From Tianweitania sediminis (GTDB lineage: Bacteria > Pseudomonadota > Alphaproteobacteria > Rhizobiales > Rhizobiaceae): a DNA stretch of 64,000 nucleotides. Made by a program: the position numbers and the translations under genes. Every line of letters starts with the position of its first letter. Positions within the stretch are counted from its first letter, which is position 1. This document shows, piece by piece, positions 44,970-54,478 of the stretch. The notes under the pieces are model-generated. The model was not told the DNA's origin and searched no databases. It saw nothing but the letters and a program-made list of their open reading frames with translations. The stretch spans positions 62,001 through 126,000 of the forward strand of contig NZ_JAGIYY010000008.1 of NCBI RefSeq assembly GCF_017813335.1, read 5' to 3'.

Positions 44970-46274
44970 CTATTTCTCCCACTGGCTGAAATAAAGCGCC
45001 AGCAAGGTCACCGCCGCGCCCGACAGAAGATACCCTCCCGCCGAGATCAGGCCGAAATTTGCTGCCAGCAACAAGGCGGCCAGGGGCGCGAAGCCGGCAC
45101 CAAACAACCACGCAAAGTCGCTGGTGAGGGCTGAAGCCGTGTAGCGGTAGGACTTCTCGAAATGGCCCGCCAGAGCGCCAGAGGATTGGCCGAACGACAA
45201 GCCCAGCAAGATGAAGCCGAGGATCATGAAAACGGTTTCACCGGCCGGTCCGCCGTCCAGGAGTTGCGGCGCAAAACCGCTGAAGGCCGCAATCGCCACG
45301 GCGGTGGCTGCCAGAAGCGTTCGCCGTCCGAAGCGATCTGCCAGGTAACCGGAGATCACGATGGCAACGAGCCCAAAGGCGGCGCTGACGGCTTCAATGA
45401 GAAGGAACCGGGCCGGACCCTCGTCCGTGTAAAGAAAGACCCACGACAGCGGAAACACTGTGACCATGTGGAACAGCGCAAAGCTTGCCAGGGGCGCAAA
45501 GGCGCCAAGTGCAATCGCTGCCCCTTGCGTCCGCAGCGTTGGCAGCACCGCCGAAGGCTGGAGCTCGCGGCTTTGAAAAAGGTTCGTGTATTCCGGCGTT
45601 GACACGATTCGTAGTCGGGCAAACAGCGCCACCACATTGATCGCAAAGGCCACGTAGAACGGATATCGCCAACCCCATGCATAGAAGTCGGTGGCGTTGA
45701 GATTGCCGACAAAGAACGCGAACAGAGCGCTGGCGACGATCAGGCCCAGCGGTGCACCCAACTGCGGGATCATCGCATACCAGCCGCGGTGGTGCTTCGG
45801 CGCATTCAGCGCCAGCAGGGAAGCCAGGCCGTCCCAGGTCCCGGCAAGCGCAAGGCCCTGGCCGATGCGAAACAAGCAAAGAACCCAGATGGAAGCCGCG
45901 CCGATGGTCTCGTAGCTGGGGATGAACGCCACCGCGACGGTGGATGTGCCCAGCAAAAACAAGGCCGATGTCAGTTTGACGCTCTTGCCGTAGCTGCGGT
46001 CGATGGCGGTGAAGATCACGGTGCCGAAGGGCCGGGCAACAAAGGCAAGCGCAAAGATCACAAAGGAAAAGAAGGTGCCGGTGAGCGGATCCACAAAGGG
46101 AAAGAACAGGCGCGGGAAAACAATGACTGAAGCAATGGCGTAGACAAAGAAGTCGAAGGCTTCCGAGGTCCGGCCGATGATCACCCCGATGGCGATGTCG
46201 TTCGGATTGACGTCCTCGTGCCGCGTGTTGACAAGGCGTGCGTCGCGTTCGGCGTCTGCTGTTGTCTCAGACAT
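44970..46274 (-). CDS. MFS transporter, metabolite:H+ symporter type
   Basis: This 434-residue protein has about 12 membrane helices and the sugar-porter/MHS subfamily signatures: IGVIIGRTSEAFDFFVYAIASVIVFPRLFFP at the start, RPFGTVIFTAIDRSYGKSVKL after helix 2 and GYLADRFGRRTLL. Such transporters import dicarboxylates, shikimate, proline/betaine and others; the substrate is unknown. It diverges from the cyo operon, sharing a promoter region with a 19-bp palindrome. Confidence 0.87.
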   Translation of the reverse strand: MSETTADAERDARLVNTRHEDVNPNDIAIGVIIGRTSEAFDFFVYAIASVIVFPRLFFPFVDPLTGTFFSFVIFALAFVARPFGTVIFTAIDRSYGKSVKLTSALFLLGTSTVAVAFIPSYETIGAASIWVLCLFRIGQGLALAGTWDGLASLLALNAPKHHRGWYAMIPQLGAPLGLIVASALFAFFVGNLNATDFYAWGWRYPFYVAFAINVVALFARLRIVSTPEYTNLFQSRELQPSAVLPTLRTQGAAIALGAFAPLASFALFHMVTVFPLSWVFLYTDEGPARFLLIEAVSAAFGLVAIVISGYLADRFGRRTLLAATAVAIAAFSGFAPQLLDGGPAGETVFMILGFILLGLSFGQSSGALAGHFEKSYRYTASALTSDFAWLFGAGFAPLAALLLAANFGLISAGGYLLSGAAVTLLALYFSQWEK

Positions 46275-46368
46275 GGGTTCTTCCGCTGGCTTTTTGTCTT
46301 CTGCGCGGATGGCCTTGTTAATGCGATCCCGCCGGCTGCCCTTCTGACGCGCTCCCAGCGAATCCGGC

Positions 46369-46387
46369 ATTGGGCAAATTGTCCAAT
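46369..46387. promoter_or_regulatory. 19-bp palindrome between the MFS gene and cyoA
   Basis: The sequence fits ATTGG-n-CAA-n-TTG-n-CCAAT, a dyad with eight matching pairs on each side and mismatch at only the n positions. It lies 50 bp before cyoA and 95 bp before the MFS start, so it could control either or both. Confidence 0.6.
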
Positions 46388-46436
46388 GGGGCTCCGTCCG
46401 CGATCAGCTTAGGTGACGGACAGAAAAGCAAGTGTC

Positions 46437-47624
46437 ATGCCGATGTTCCGATCCTTACGCCGCTTTACCCCCTTCCTGCTGCTGCCGCTGTTCCTTCTCC
46501 TGAGTGGCTGCAATTGGGTGGTCATGTCTCCGTCGGGAGATATCGCTGCACAGCAGCGCGACCTGATCATCATCTCAACGGTCCTGATGCTCATCATCAT
46601 TCTTCCGGTGATGGCGCTCACGGTATTGTTTGCGTGGCGATACAGGCAGTCCAACAAGGATGCGCCCTATGATCCCGATTGGGATCATTCCACGCAGCTC
46701 GAGCTGGTCATCTGGGCCGTTCCGCTTCTGATCATCATCTGCCTGGGTGCGGTGACGTGGATGGGAACGCATCTGCTCGACCCCTACCGTCCGCTCGACC
46801 GGCTGGCGGAAGGCAGGCCCGTGGAAGCGAACACGCAGCCGCTCGACATCAACGTGGTGGCGCTCGATTGGAAGTGGCTCTTCATCTACCCGGAATACGC
46901 CATTGCATCCGTCAACGAAGTCGCAGCACCGGTTGACCGGCCGATCCGCTTCAACATCACCTCGTCCTCGGTAATGAACTCCTTCTATGTGCCCGCCCTG
47001 GCGGGCATGATCTACGCCATGCCCGGCATGGAAACGAAGCTGCATGCCGTGATCAACAATCCCGGCGTTTATGAAGGCTTTTCCGCCAATTACTCGGGCC
47101 ATGGCTTCTCGAACATGCGCTTCCGCTTCCATGGCGTCGATGAAGCGGGCTTCGACGAGTGGATCGAAAACGCACGGGCCGAGGGCGGTGCCTTGCAGCG
47201 GCAGGACTATCTCGAACTCGAGCGCCCGAGCGAAAAGGAACCGGTGCAGTATTTCGCGACCGTGGACCCGCTCCTGTTCCGCGCGATCCTCAACATGTGC
47301 GTTGATCCCGGCAAGATGTGCATGAGCGAAATGGCCATGATCGACCGCGGCGGTGGCGCTGGGCTCGCGGGTTTGAGCAACCTGCTGCCGCTGACCTATG
47401 ACAAGAACATCCGCCGCGGCGCGGTTTTCGGGCCAAAGCCCACCTTTGTCGCCAGCATCTGCACGGTCGAGGAAGCCTTGGCGGCCGGCCAGCCTGATCC
47501 GGCGCAGGATCGTCGCGTGACGGGCGGTGCGCCCTTGACTGGCGCCGGCTTGCCGCGCCCGACCCGGATCAGCTTCCCCTCGTTTTCATCACCTTTCGGC
47601 GCGCTCCAGCCGTCCAACATCTGA
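46437..47624 (+). CDS. cyoA: Cytochrome o ubiquinol oxidase subunit II
   Basis: This 395-residue subunit has a lipoprotein signal with lipobox LSGC near residue 24, two membrane helices (about 43-65 and 85-107), and a periplasmic cupredoxin domain without the CuA ligands ([59 protein letters not shown]). The frame also has a GTG at 46413; I use the ATG. It is about 80 residues longer than E. coli CyoA, with a Pro/Gly-rich tail. Confidence 0.94.
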   Translation: MPMFRSLRRFTPFLLLPLFLLLSGCNWVVMSPSGDIAAQQRDLIIISTVLMLIIILPVMALTVLFAWRYRQSNKDAPYDPDWDHSTQLELVIWAVPLLIIICLGAVTWMGTHLLDPYRPLDRLAEGRPVEANTQPLDINVVALDWKWLFIYPEYAIASVNEVAAPVDRPIRFNITSSSVMNSFYVPALAGMIYAMPGMETKLHAVINNPGVYEGFSANYSGHGFSNMRFRFHGVDEAGFDEWIENARAEGGALQRQDYLELERPSEKEPVQYFATVDPLLFRAILNMCVDPGKMCMSEMAMIDRGGGAGLAGLSNLLPLTYDKNIRRGAVFGPKPTFVASICTVEEALAAGQPDPAQDRRVTGGAPLTGAGLPRPTRISFPSFSSPFGALQPSNI

Positions 47625-47631
47625 AACCATC

Positions 47632-49635
47632 ATGCCTGAAACATCACCCCTCATCCAAGCCATCTTCGGGCGGTTGACCTTCGAGTCGATCCCACTCCAT
47701 GAGCCGATCCTCATAGGGACTTTCGCCGTCGTTGCTCTCGGCGGAATGGCCCTGCTTTACCTTCTTTATCGATACCGGCTGTGGGGCTACCTGTGGCGTG
47801 AGTGGTTCACCACGGTCGATCACAAGAAGATTGGCATCATGTATATGGTGCTGGGCATCATCATGCTCCTGCGCGGCTTTGCCGACGCGATCATGATGCG
47901 CATCCAGCAGTCCATCGCCTTCAATGGTTCGGAAGGCTACCTCAACGCCCATCACTACGATCAGATCTTCACCGCGCATGGCGTGATCATGATCTTCTTC
48001 GTCGCCATGCCACTGGTGACGGGCCTGATGAACTACATCGTGCCGCTGCAGATCGGCGCGCGCGATGTGTCGTTCCCGTTCCTGAACAACTTTTCGTTCT
48101 GGATGACAGCCGGTGGCGCCGTCGTCGTCATGATGTCGTTGTTCATTGGCGAATTCGCGCAAACCGGCTGGCTGGCTTATCCGCCGCTGTCCGGCATTTC
48201 CTACAGTCCAGGCGTGGGTGTCGATTATTATATCTGGGCGCTGCAGGTCGCAGGCGTGGGCACAACCCTGTCAGGCATCAACCTGCTCGTCACCATCGTG
48301 AAGATGCGCGCGCCCGGCATGACCATGATGAAGATGCCGGTCTTCACCTGGACCTCGCTGTGCACCAACGTCTTGATTGTCGCGACGTTCCCGGTCCTGA
48401 CCGCCGTGCTCGTGCTTCTGTCGCTCGACCGCTATGTCGGCACCAACTTCTTCACGAACGATCTCGGCGGCAATCCGATGATGTACGTGAACCTGATCTG
48501 GATCTGGGGCCATCCCGAGGTCTACATCCTGATCCTGCCCGCCTTCGGGATCTTCTCCGAAGTCGTGTCGACCTTCTCCGGCAAGCGACTGTTTGGTTAC
48601 ACGTCGATGGTTTACGCCACGGTGGTCATCACCATCCTGTCTTACCTGGTCTGGCTGCACCACTTCTTCACGATGGGGTCGGGCGCCAGCGTGAATTCCT
48701 TCTTCGGCATCACGACCATGATCATTTCGATCCCCACGGGCGCGAAGATCTTCAACTGGCTGTTCACGATGTATCGGGGCCGCATCCGCTTCGAGCTGCC
48801 GATGATGTGGACCGTGGCCTTCATGCTGACCTTCGTGATCGGCGGCATGACGGGTGTGCTTCTGGCTGTTCCGCCGGCTGACTTCGTGCTCCACAACTCG
48901 CTGTTCCTGGTGGCGCACTTCCACAACGTCATCATCGGCGGCGTGCTGTTCGGTCTTTTTGCCGGCATCAACTACTGGTGGCCGAAAGCGTTCGGCTTCA
49001 AGCTCGACACCTTCTGGGGCACCTTGTCCTTCTGGTTCTGGGTTGTCGGCTTCTGGGTCGCCTTTACCCCACTTTACGTGCTTGGCCTGATGGGCGTGAC
49101 GCGGCGGTTGCGGACCTTCGAGGATCCGTCGCTGCAGATCTGGTTCATCATCGCAGGCATCGGCGCCTTCATCATCGCGCTCGGCATTGCAACCTTCATC
49201 ATCCAGATGGCTGTCAGCATTTGGCGGCGCGAAGCCTTGCGTGAACACACGGGCGATCCCTGGAACGGCCGCACGTTGGAATGGGCGACCTCGTCTCCGC
49301 CGCCGGTTTACAACTTCGCTTTCACGCCCGTGATCCATGACAACGACGCCTGGTCGGACATGAAGAAGCGTGGCTACAAGCGGCCGCTGGAGGGCTTTCG
49401 TGCCATTCACATGCCCAGCAACACCGGCACGGGCGTTTTCCTCAGTGCGCTTAGCGTTGCCTGTGCCTTCGGTCTGATCTGGTACATGTGGTGGCTGGCT
49501 GCCCTGAGCTTCCTTGGCATCATCACCGTCGCGATCGCCCACACCTTCAACTACCAACGGGATTTCTACATCCCGGCGAACGAGGTGGTGAGAACGGAAG
49601 ATGCCCGGTCGCAACTCATGAATGGGGGGCGCTGA
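47632..49635 (+). CDS. cyoB: Cytochrome o ubiquinol oxidase subunit I
   Basis: This 667-residue haem-copper oxidase subunit has about 15 membrane helices. Haem and CuB ligands are visible: the first haem His in [23 protein letters not shown] (His-Tyr), the HH pair in WLHHFFTMG, and FLVAHFHNV. The complex oxidises ubiquinol and reduces oxygen with proton pumping. It starts 7 bp after cyoA. Confidence 0.97.
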   Translation: MPETSPLIQAIFGRLTFESIPLHEPILIGTFAVVALGGMALLYLLYRYRLWGYLWREWFTTVDHKKIGIMYMVLGIIMLLRGFADAIMMRIQQSIAFNGSEGYLNAHHYDQIFTAHGVIMIFFVAMPLVTGLMNYIVPLQIGARDVSFPFLNNFSFWMTAGGAVVVMMSLFIGEFAQTGWLAYPPLSGISYSPGVGVDYYIWALQVAGVGTTLSGINLLVTIVKMRAPGMTMMKMPVFTWTSLCTNVLIVATFPVLTAVLVLLSLDRYVGTNFFTNDLGGNPMMYVNLIWIWGHPEVYILILPAFGIFSEVVSTFSGKRLFGYTSMVYATVVITILSYLVWLHHFFTMGSGASVNSFFGITTMIISIPTGAKIFNWLFTMYRGRIRFELPMMWTVAFMLTFVIGGMTGVLLAVPPADFVLHNSLFLVAHFHNVIIGGVLFGLFAGINYWWPKAFGFKLDTFWGTLSFWFWVVGFWVAFTPLYVLGLMGVTRRLRTFEDPSLQIWFIIAGIGAFIIALGIATFIIQMAVSIWRREALREHTGDPWNGRTLEWATSSPPPVYNFAFTPVIHDNDAWSDMKKRGYKRPLEGFRAIHMPSNTGTGVFLSALSVACAFGLIWYMWWLAALSFLGIITVAIAHTFNYQRDFYIPANEVVRTEDARSQLMNGGR

Positions 49636-49637
49636 TC

Positions 49638-50270
49638 ATGACGGCTGCCATCCAGCAGGCGCAAAACACCGAGGACCTCGTCTTCTACGTCAGGGACGAG
49701 GAGCATCACGCCGAAGGCTCGAGCACGGCGTTGGGCTTCTGGATCTACCTGATGAGCGATTGCCTCATCTTCGCGATCCTCTTTGCGATCTATGGCGTGC
49801 TCGGCGGCAACTATGCCGCCGGGCCGGGGCCGCAGGACCTGTTCGACCTGGAACTGGTCGCCATCAACACGGCGATGCTCCTCTTTTCGTCTATCACCTA
49901 TGGCTTTGCCATGCTGGCGGCGGAAAAGAACCGGCAAGGCGCGACGCTGGCCTGGCTTGCGGTGACCGGCCTGTTCGGTCTGGCGTTTCTTGGCATCGAG
50001 CTCTTCGAATTCCACCATCTGATCGAGATGGGCGCGACGCCGCAGCGCAGTGCTTTCCTGTCATCGTTCTTTGTGCTGGTGGGCACCCACGGCCTCCATG
50101 TCACTTTCGGCATTATCTGGCTGGTGACGCTCATGGCGCAGGTCAAGATGCGCGGCCTGATCCCCGCGAACCGCCGCCGGCTGATGTGCCTATCCATGTT
50201 CTGGCACTTCCTCGACGTGATCTGGATCGGGGTTTTCACCTTCGTTTACCTGATGGGGATGCTCCGTTGA
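49638..50270 (+). CDS. cyoC: Cytochrome o ubiquinol oxidase subunit III
   Basis: This 210-residue subunit has five membrane helices and motifs LGFWIYLMSDCLIFAILFAIYGVL, FLGIELFEFHHLIEMG and VLVGTHGLHVTFGIIWLV. The ATG at 49638 is 2 bp after cyoB and is preceded by GGGGGGC. Its stop overlaps the TTG start of cyoD. Confidence 0.96.
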   Translation: MTAAIQQAQNTEDLVFYVRDEEHHAEGSSTALGFWIYLMSDCLIFAILFAIYGVLGGNYAAGPGPQDLFDLELVAINTAMLLFSSITYGFAMLAAEKNRQGATLAWLAVTGLFGLAFLGIELFEFHHLIEMGATPQRSAFLSSFFVLVGTHGLHVTFGIIWLVTLMAQVKMRGLIPANRRRLMCLSMFWHFLDVIWIGVFTFVYLMGMLR

Positions 50271-50686
50271 GTACGCACGCAGACGCCGCCCACAACAACC
50301 CCGTGACGTCGGCCGAGCAGCATGTCGAGGGCCACGCGGAAGCTGTTCACGAAGAAGGCCAGGCGCATGGCAGCATGCGCAGCTATCTCACCGGGTTCCT
50401 TCTTTCGGTTGTGCTGACGGCAATCCCGTTTTGGCTCGTGATGACCGGTACGCTGAGCACGCAGCTGACGGCCGTCATCGTCGTTGGGATGGCTGTGGTC
50501 CAGATCGTCGTCCACATGGTGTTCTTCCTCCATATGGATCCGCGTTCGGAAGAAGGCTGGAACATCATGGCGCTCGGCTTCACCTTGATTGTCGTGGTGA
50601 TCGTGCTCAGCGGATCGCTTTGGGTCATGTACCACCTCAACAGCAACATGATGCCCGACATGGAAATGAGCCAACTGCTGCAATAA
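50267..50686 (+). CDS. cyoD: Cytochrome o ubiquinol oxidase subunit IV
   Basis: This 139-residue subunit has three membrane helices and the segment AVVQIVVHMVFFLHMD...EGWNIMALGFTLIVVVIVLSGSLWVMYHL. The N-terminus is His/Glu-rich. I infer the TTG at 50267, which overlaps the cyoC stop (TTGA) and has GGGGAT upstream; no in-frame ATG lies before the first helix except one at about residue 37. Confidence 0.9.
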   Translation: MSTHADAAHNNPVTSAEQHVEGHAEAVHEEGQAHGSMRSYLTGFLLSVVLTAIPFWLVMTGTLSTQLTAVIVVGMAVVQIVVHMVFFLHMDPRSEEGWNIMALGFTLIVVVIVLSGSLWVMYHLNSNMMPDMEMSQLLQ

Positions 50687-50711
50687 GCGCCGGCATCGGC
50701 GAACAGAGGGA

Positions 50712-51479
50712 TTGGTGGAACACGGTTCCAAAGAGCTTGAAGGGCAGCGCACCCCGCGCCGGATCTGGGTGCTGCTTCTGCTGCTTGGATGTGCCGCAAT
50801 CCTGGTCGCCTTCTTTTGCGCACTGGGAATCTGGCAGGTCGAACGGCGGGCCTGGAAACTCGACCTGATCGAGCGGGTGGAAGCACGCATCAACGCTCCG
50901 CCGGTTGCCGTGCCACCGCCCGCGGAGTGGAACAGCATCGATCGAGCTGGCTTTGAATATCGTCGTGTGGAGGCAAACGGGCGCTTTATGGCCGAGCGCA
51001 CCGTGTTCGTGCAGGCGGTGACGAGCCGAGGTGGGGGCTTTTGGGTGGTGACGCCCCTGCAAACAGCCGAAGGCTTCACGATCCTCGTCAACCGCGGCTT
51101 CGTTTCGAGCGCCCAGCGGGCGGCGCTGCAGAACAGCGATGAACCCGTCGAAACAAGCGTCACCGGTCTCCTGCGCTTGTCTGAGCCGGGTGGTGGCTTT
51201 CTGCGCAGCAACGATCCGGCGGGTGGACGTTGGTTCTCCCGCGATGTGGCTGCGATCAGCGAGGCGCAGGGGCTTTCGAGCGTGGCGCCCTATTTCATCG
51301 ATGCCGAAGCGGTTCCGGATGCACCGGAAGGGTCGCCGCTGGGAGGGCTGACGGTCGTGAGCTTCAACAACAACCACCTTGTATATGCGCTGACCTGGTT
51401 CGGCCTGGCCTTGATGGCGCTGGCCGCGGCAGCCTACCTCATCCGGGATGAACGGCGATTGAGGCGGACACAGCGGTGA
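50712..51479 (+). CDS. SURF1-family oxidase assembly protein
   Basis: This 255-residue protein has the two-helix SURF1 layout: an N-terminal helix (about 18-42), GIWQVERRAWKLDLIERVEARI, YRRVEANGRFMAERTVFVQ, GFWVVTPLQTAEGFTILVNRGFV, NNHLVYALTWFGLALMALAAAAYLI at the end. SURF1 proteins help insert haem or assemble haem-copper oxidases. Here it sits 26 bp after cyoD, so it probably serves the bo3 oxidase. The start is TTG at 50712 or GTG at 50715. Confidence 0.9.
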   Translation: MVEHGSKELEGQRTPRRIWVLLLLLGCAAILVAFFCALGIWQVERRAWKLDLIERVEARINAPPVAVPPPAEWNSIDRAGFEYRRVEANGRFMAERTVFVQAVTSRGGGFWVVTPLQTAEGFTILVNRGFVSSAQRAALQNSDEPVETSVTGLLRLSEPGGGFLRSNDPAGGRWFSRDVAAISEAQGLSSVAPYFIDAEAVPDAPEGSPLGGLTVVSFNNNHLVYALTWFGLALMALAAAAYLIRDERRLRRTQR

Positions 51480-52828
51480 TGGCAGGGGAAACCGGCGCGA
51501 CAAACATCTGGCAGGAACTGCGCCGGCTCGGCGGGTGGTCGCACGCGGCAAGCCCGGACGTCACGAACAAGCGCAACCTGCTTCTTCTTGTGCAGCTTCG
51601 CTGGCTCGCCGTCGGGGGGCAGATCCTGACGATCGTGGTGGTCAGCCTCGGAATGGATGTCGATCTGCCCTTGACTCCGATGGCCCTGGTCCTGGCGGGG
51701 CTGATCGCCGTGAACGGCATGAGCGTCGTGCGCGCCCGCGGCGGCCACACCGTGACGGACACGGAGCTTCTCCTCCAGCTCCTCGTGGATGTCGCCGCGT
51801 TGACGGCGCAGCTTTATCTCAGCGGAGGTGCCACGAACCCCTTCATCTCTCTTTACCTGCTGCAGGTGACACTCGGCGCCGTGCTTCTGCGACCCTGGTC
51901 GAGTTGGGTTCTGGTTGGCGTGACAAGTGCCTGCTTTATCGGCCTGATCTTTTCTTTCTTGCCGCTCGATCTGCCAACTCACCACCTGAACGGCGGTTTG
52001 TTCAGCCTTCATGTGCAGGGCATGTTCATCTGCTTTGTGCTCACGGCCGGACTCGTGGTGCTGTTCCTGATCCGGGCCAACAGCAATTTGCGCGCGCGCG
52101 ACGCCCATCTCGCCGACATGCGCCAGCAGTCGGCCGAAGAAAACCACATCGTGCGCATGGGTCTGCTGGCATCGGGTGCCGCCCATGAACTGGGCACGCC
52201 AATGGCCACGATGTCGGTGATCCTCAACGACTGGAAGCGCATGCCGTTGTTTCGCAGCAACCCGGAGGTGGCCGAAGAGATCGACGACATGCAGAACCAG
52301 CTGAACCGCTGCAAGGCCATCGTATCCGGCATCCTGATGTCGTCCGGGGAGGCCAGGGGCGAAGGCCTTATGCGGACCACCGCCACCCGCTTTCTGGATG
52401 ATCTCGTTGCCGAATGGCGCCAAAGCCGCTCGCCGCAGCGCTTGATTTACGAGAACGACTTTTCGCCAGATGCCGGGATCGTTTCCGACATTTCCTTGAA
52501 GCAGGTCATCTTCAACATCTTCGACAATGCGCTTGAAGCATCGCCCGGATGGGTGCGCGTGGCTGCTGCACGGGAAGGGGACAGCCTCCGCCTGGTGGTG
52601 GAGGATCGCGGCCAGGGTTTCGCCCAAGATATGCTCCATGAACTCGGCCGCCCTTACCGCTCGAGCAAGGGGCGTCCTGGCGGCGGGCTCGGTCTCTTTC
52701 TAGTTGTGAATGTGGCGCGTAAGCTCGGGGGCACGGTCTCGGCCTACAACCGGCCGGATGGCGGAGCGAGCGTGACGCTCAGCTTGCCACTTCCTTCCTT
52801 GTCCATTGGAGTGGGCGATGGCGGATAA
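51479..52828 (+). CDS. actS: Redox sensor histidine kinase of the RegB/ActS/PrrB family
   Basis: This 449-residue membrane kinase has about six N-terminal helices with the quinone-sensing motif GGATNPF at 116-122, the H-box LASGAAHELGTPMATM (His236), the redox-active Cys278 in LNRCKAIVSGILMSSGEARG, and the ATPase domain (FNIFDNALEASP, VEDRGQGF, GGGLGLFLV). These are all the RegB hallmarks. It overlaps the SURF1 stop (TGATG) and the regulator gene by 11 bp. Confidence 0.94.
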   Translation: MAGETGATNIWQELRRLGGWSHAASPDVTNKRNLLLLVQLRWLAVGGQILTIVVVSLGMDVDLPLTPMALVLAGLIAVNGMSVVRARGGHTVTDTELLLQLLVDVAALTAQLYLSGGATNPFISLYLLQVTLGAVLLRPWSSWVLVGVTSACFIGLIFSFLPLDLPTHHLNGGLFSLHVQGMFICFVLTAGLVVLFLIRANSNLRARDAHLADMRQQSAEENHIVRMGLLASGAAHELGTPMATMSVILNDWKRMPLFRSNPEVAEEIDDMQNQLNRCKAIVSGILMSSGEARGEGLMRTTATRFLDDLVAEWRQSRSPQRLIYENDFSPDAGIVSDISLKQVIFNIFDNALEASPGWVRVAAAREGDSLRLVVEDRGQGFAQDMLHELGRPYRSSKGRPGGGLGLFLVVNVARKLGGTVSAYNRPDGGASVTLSLPLPSLSIGVGDGG

Positions 52829-53351
52829 TCGTACGCTGGTGATCGTCGAGGACGACGAAACCTTCGCCAAGACCCTGAAGCGCTCGTTTGAGCGAAGGGA
52901 CTACACGGTCCATCTGTGCGACAGCGTGGAAGGGCTGAAGGCTCTGCTTCGGAACGTCCAACTGTCCTTCGCAGTGGTGGATCTGAAGCTGGTCGGTGGT
53001 TCGGGCCTGGAATGCGTGAAAGCGCTGCACGAGCATGACCCCGAAACGAAGATCGTTGTTCTGACGGGCTTTGCCAGCATCGCAACGGCCGTGGAAGCCA
53101 TCAAGCTGGGCGCCCTGCACTATCTTGCCAAGCCAGCCAACACCGATGACATCGAGGAAGCGTTCGATCGAACCGGAGGCGACACAGCGGTTCCCCTGAC
53201 CGAGCGCCCGACCTCGCTCAAGAACCTGGAATGGGAGCGCATCCACGAAACACTGGTGGATACGGGCTTCAACATTTCCGAAACCGCGCGGCGGCTTGGC
53301 ATGCACCGGCGCACCCTTGCGCGGAAGCTGGAGAAACGCCGGGTCACGTGA
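52818..53351 (+). CDS. actR: Redox response regulator of the RegA/ActR/PrrA family
   Basis: This 177-residue protein has a receiver domain with phospho-acceptor Asp55 in AVVDLKLVGGSGLECV, VLTGFASIATAVEAIKLGALHYLAKP, and a C-terminal Fis-type helix-turn-helix (ISETARRLGMHRRTLARKLEKR). RegA proteins control respiration, photosynthesis, nitrogen and carbon fixation genes by redox state. Being next to cyoABCD suggests oxidase control. Confidence 0.94.
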   Translation: MADNRTLVIVEDDETFAKTLKRSFERRDYTVHLCDSVEGLKALLRNVQLSFAVVDLKLVGGSGLECVKALHEHDPETKIVVLTGFASIATAVEAIKLGALHYLAKPANTDDIEEAFDRTGGDTAVPLTERPTSLKNLEWERIHETLVDTGFNISETARRLGMHRRTLARKLEKRRVT

Positions 53352-53378
53352 GGCGATACGCTGAGCGCTTCGTGGCGC

Positions 53379-54269
53379 TCAGCCGCGCCTGAAGGTCAGT
53401 GCAGCGTTCCAGCGATCTCGGACGGTAAAACTGCTATCCGCATGGGTGACAGCGTTGGCATGCCCCAGTCGCGATCGCGTTGCATCCAGAAGTGCGTCGT
53501 CTCGAACGAGGATCTCCACATCGCGCAGACCCGTCGCATTCGTTTCGCGAGGCTGTGCACCACGGCTGTTCCAGATGTTGCCGGCCAGATGATGATGGTA
53601 GCCACCGGACCCATAGAAGCTCGCACCGGGATAACGGGCGGTGATGTCGAAGCCCAGCGTATCGCTGTAGAAGACTTCGGCAGTCGGAATGTCGCCCACG
53701 CGCAAGTGGACATGGCCGATCACGGAGCCGACCGGCAAGCCGTCCCAAGGCTTTGAACCCGCTGCCGCCCGCAGGCTGCCGATGTCGAGCGCCTCAGTCA
53801 CCATCTGCAAGGAGCCATCCACGTAAGGCCAGTCGGAAGCGGGGCGATCGACATAAATTTCAATTCCGTTGCCTTCCGGATCGTTCAGGTAAAGCGCTTC
53901 GCTGACGGCATGGTCGGAAGCGCCGCCGATCGCAACGCGATTTTCAGCGGCGAAATTGATCCAGCGGCCGAGATCGGCGCGTACGGGCAGGAGAAAGGCG
54001 GTGTGGAACAGCCCTGCATCGTTGCGCGACGACAAGTCGGCATCCGGTTCGCTCACCAGTTCCAGCAGTGCGTGGTTACCTGCCCCAAGCGCCACGGTGC
54101 TGCCGTTGGTCTGAACGACCTTCATGCCAAGCACGCGCTGGTAGAAACCCGATACGAGGGGCAAGTCGCGCACCGTCAGCGAAACCTTGCCGATGCGCAT
54201 CGGTGTCGAGGAAGAGGTCAATTCACGCACGGCAATCCATCCCGTTGGTTGATCGCGTTCAACGATCAT
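53379..54269 (-). CDS. VOC-family (catechol-2,3-dioxygenase-like) protein
   Basis: This 296-residue protein has two vicinal-oxygen-chelate modules: IGKVSLTVRDLPLVSGFYQRVLGMKVV... with ALYLNDPEGNGIEIYVDRP, and GHVHLRVGDIPTAEVFYSDTLGFDITARYPGASFYGSGGYHHHLAGNIWNS. The metal ligands (His in the second module, Glu in EIYVD) look present. It resembles CatE-type proteins; the substrate is unknown. An operator-like palindrome lies 68-79 bp upstream. Confidence 0.82.
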   Translation of the reverse strand: MIVERDQPTGWIAVRELTSSSTPMRIGKVSLTVRDLPLVSGFYQRVLGMKVVQTNGSTVALGAGNHALLELVSEPDADLSSRNDAGLFHTAFLLPVRADLGRWINFAAENRVAIGGASDHAVSEALYLNDPEGNGIEIYVDRPASDWPYVDGSLQMVTEALDIGSLRAAAGSKPWDGLPVGSVIGHVHLRVGDIPTAEVFYSDTLGFDITARYPGASFYGSGGYHHHLAGNIWNSRGAQPRETNATGLRDVEILVRDDALLDATRSRLGHANAVTHADSSFTVRDRWNAALTFRRG

Positions 54270-54319
54270 CCAAAGATGCGACCTGTGGGTTGTTTGCGGA
54301 AGTAGGCAGTTTCACGAAG

Positions 54320-54348
54320 GATCGTTCATCTTTCTTGAACGATCGTTC
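54320..54348. promoter_or_regulatory. GAACGATCGTTC palindrome with a partial copy
   Basis: A perfect 12-bp palindrome GAACGATCGTTC at 54337-54348 is joined 9 bp away to GATCGTTC at 54320-54327. The form is like TetR-type operators. It lies upstream of the VOC gene. No T tract follows either arm, so a terminator is less likely. Confidence 0.45.
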
Positions 54349-54362
54349 GCAGACGAGCTTGA

Positions 54363-54478
54363 TCAGGCCCGCTTCTGGTTGGATGCGATCGCCTCCTGCT
54401 GAAGACAAACAACGCGATTTGGGCCAGGCTTTTTTGCAGCATAAAGGCTGGTGCCGGCTTCCGCCAACAACGTGTTCA
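54363..54478 (-). pseudogene. Remnant of a GGDEF (diguanylate cyclase) domain, C-terminal tail only
   Basis: In a frame different from gntK, the minus strand reads GEHGLNTLLAEAGTSLYAAKK then PGPNRVV and a short tail ending in TGA at 54363. This matches the closing segment of GGDEF domains (..LL..AD.ALY.AKR.GRNRV). The rest of the domain is absent: upstream DNA is gntK. It looks like the end of a deleted diguanylate cyclase gene, with gntK now ending inside it. Confidence 0.65.
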
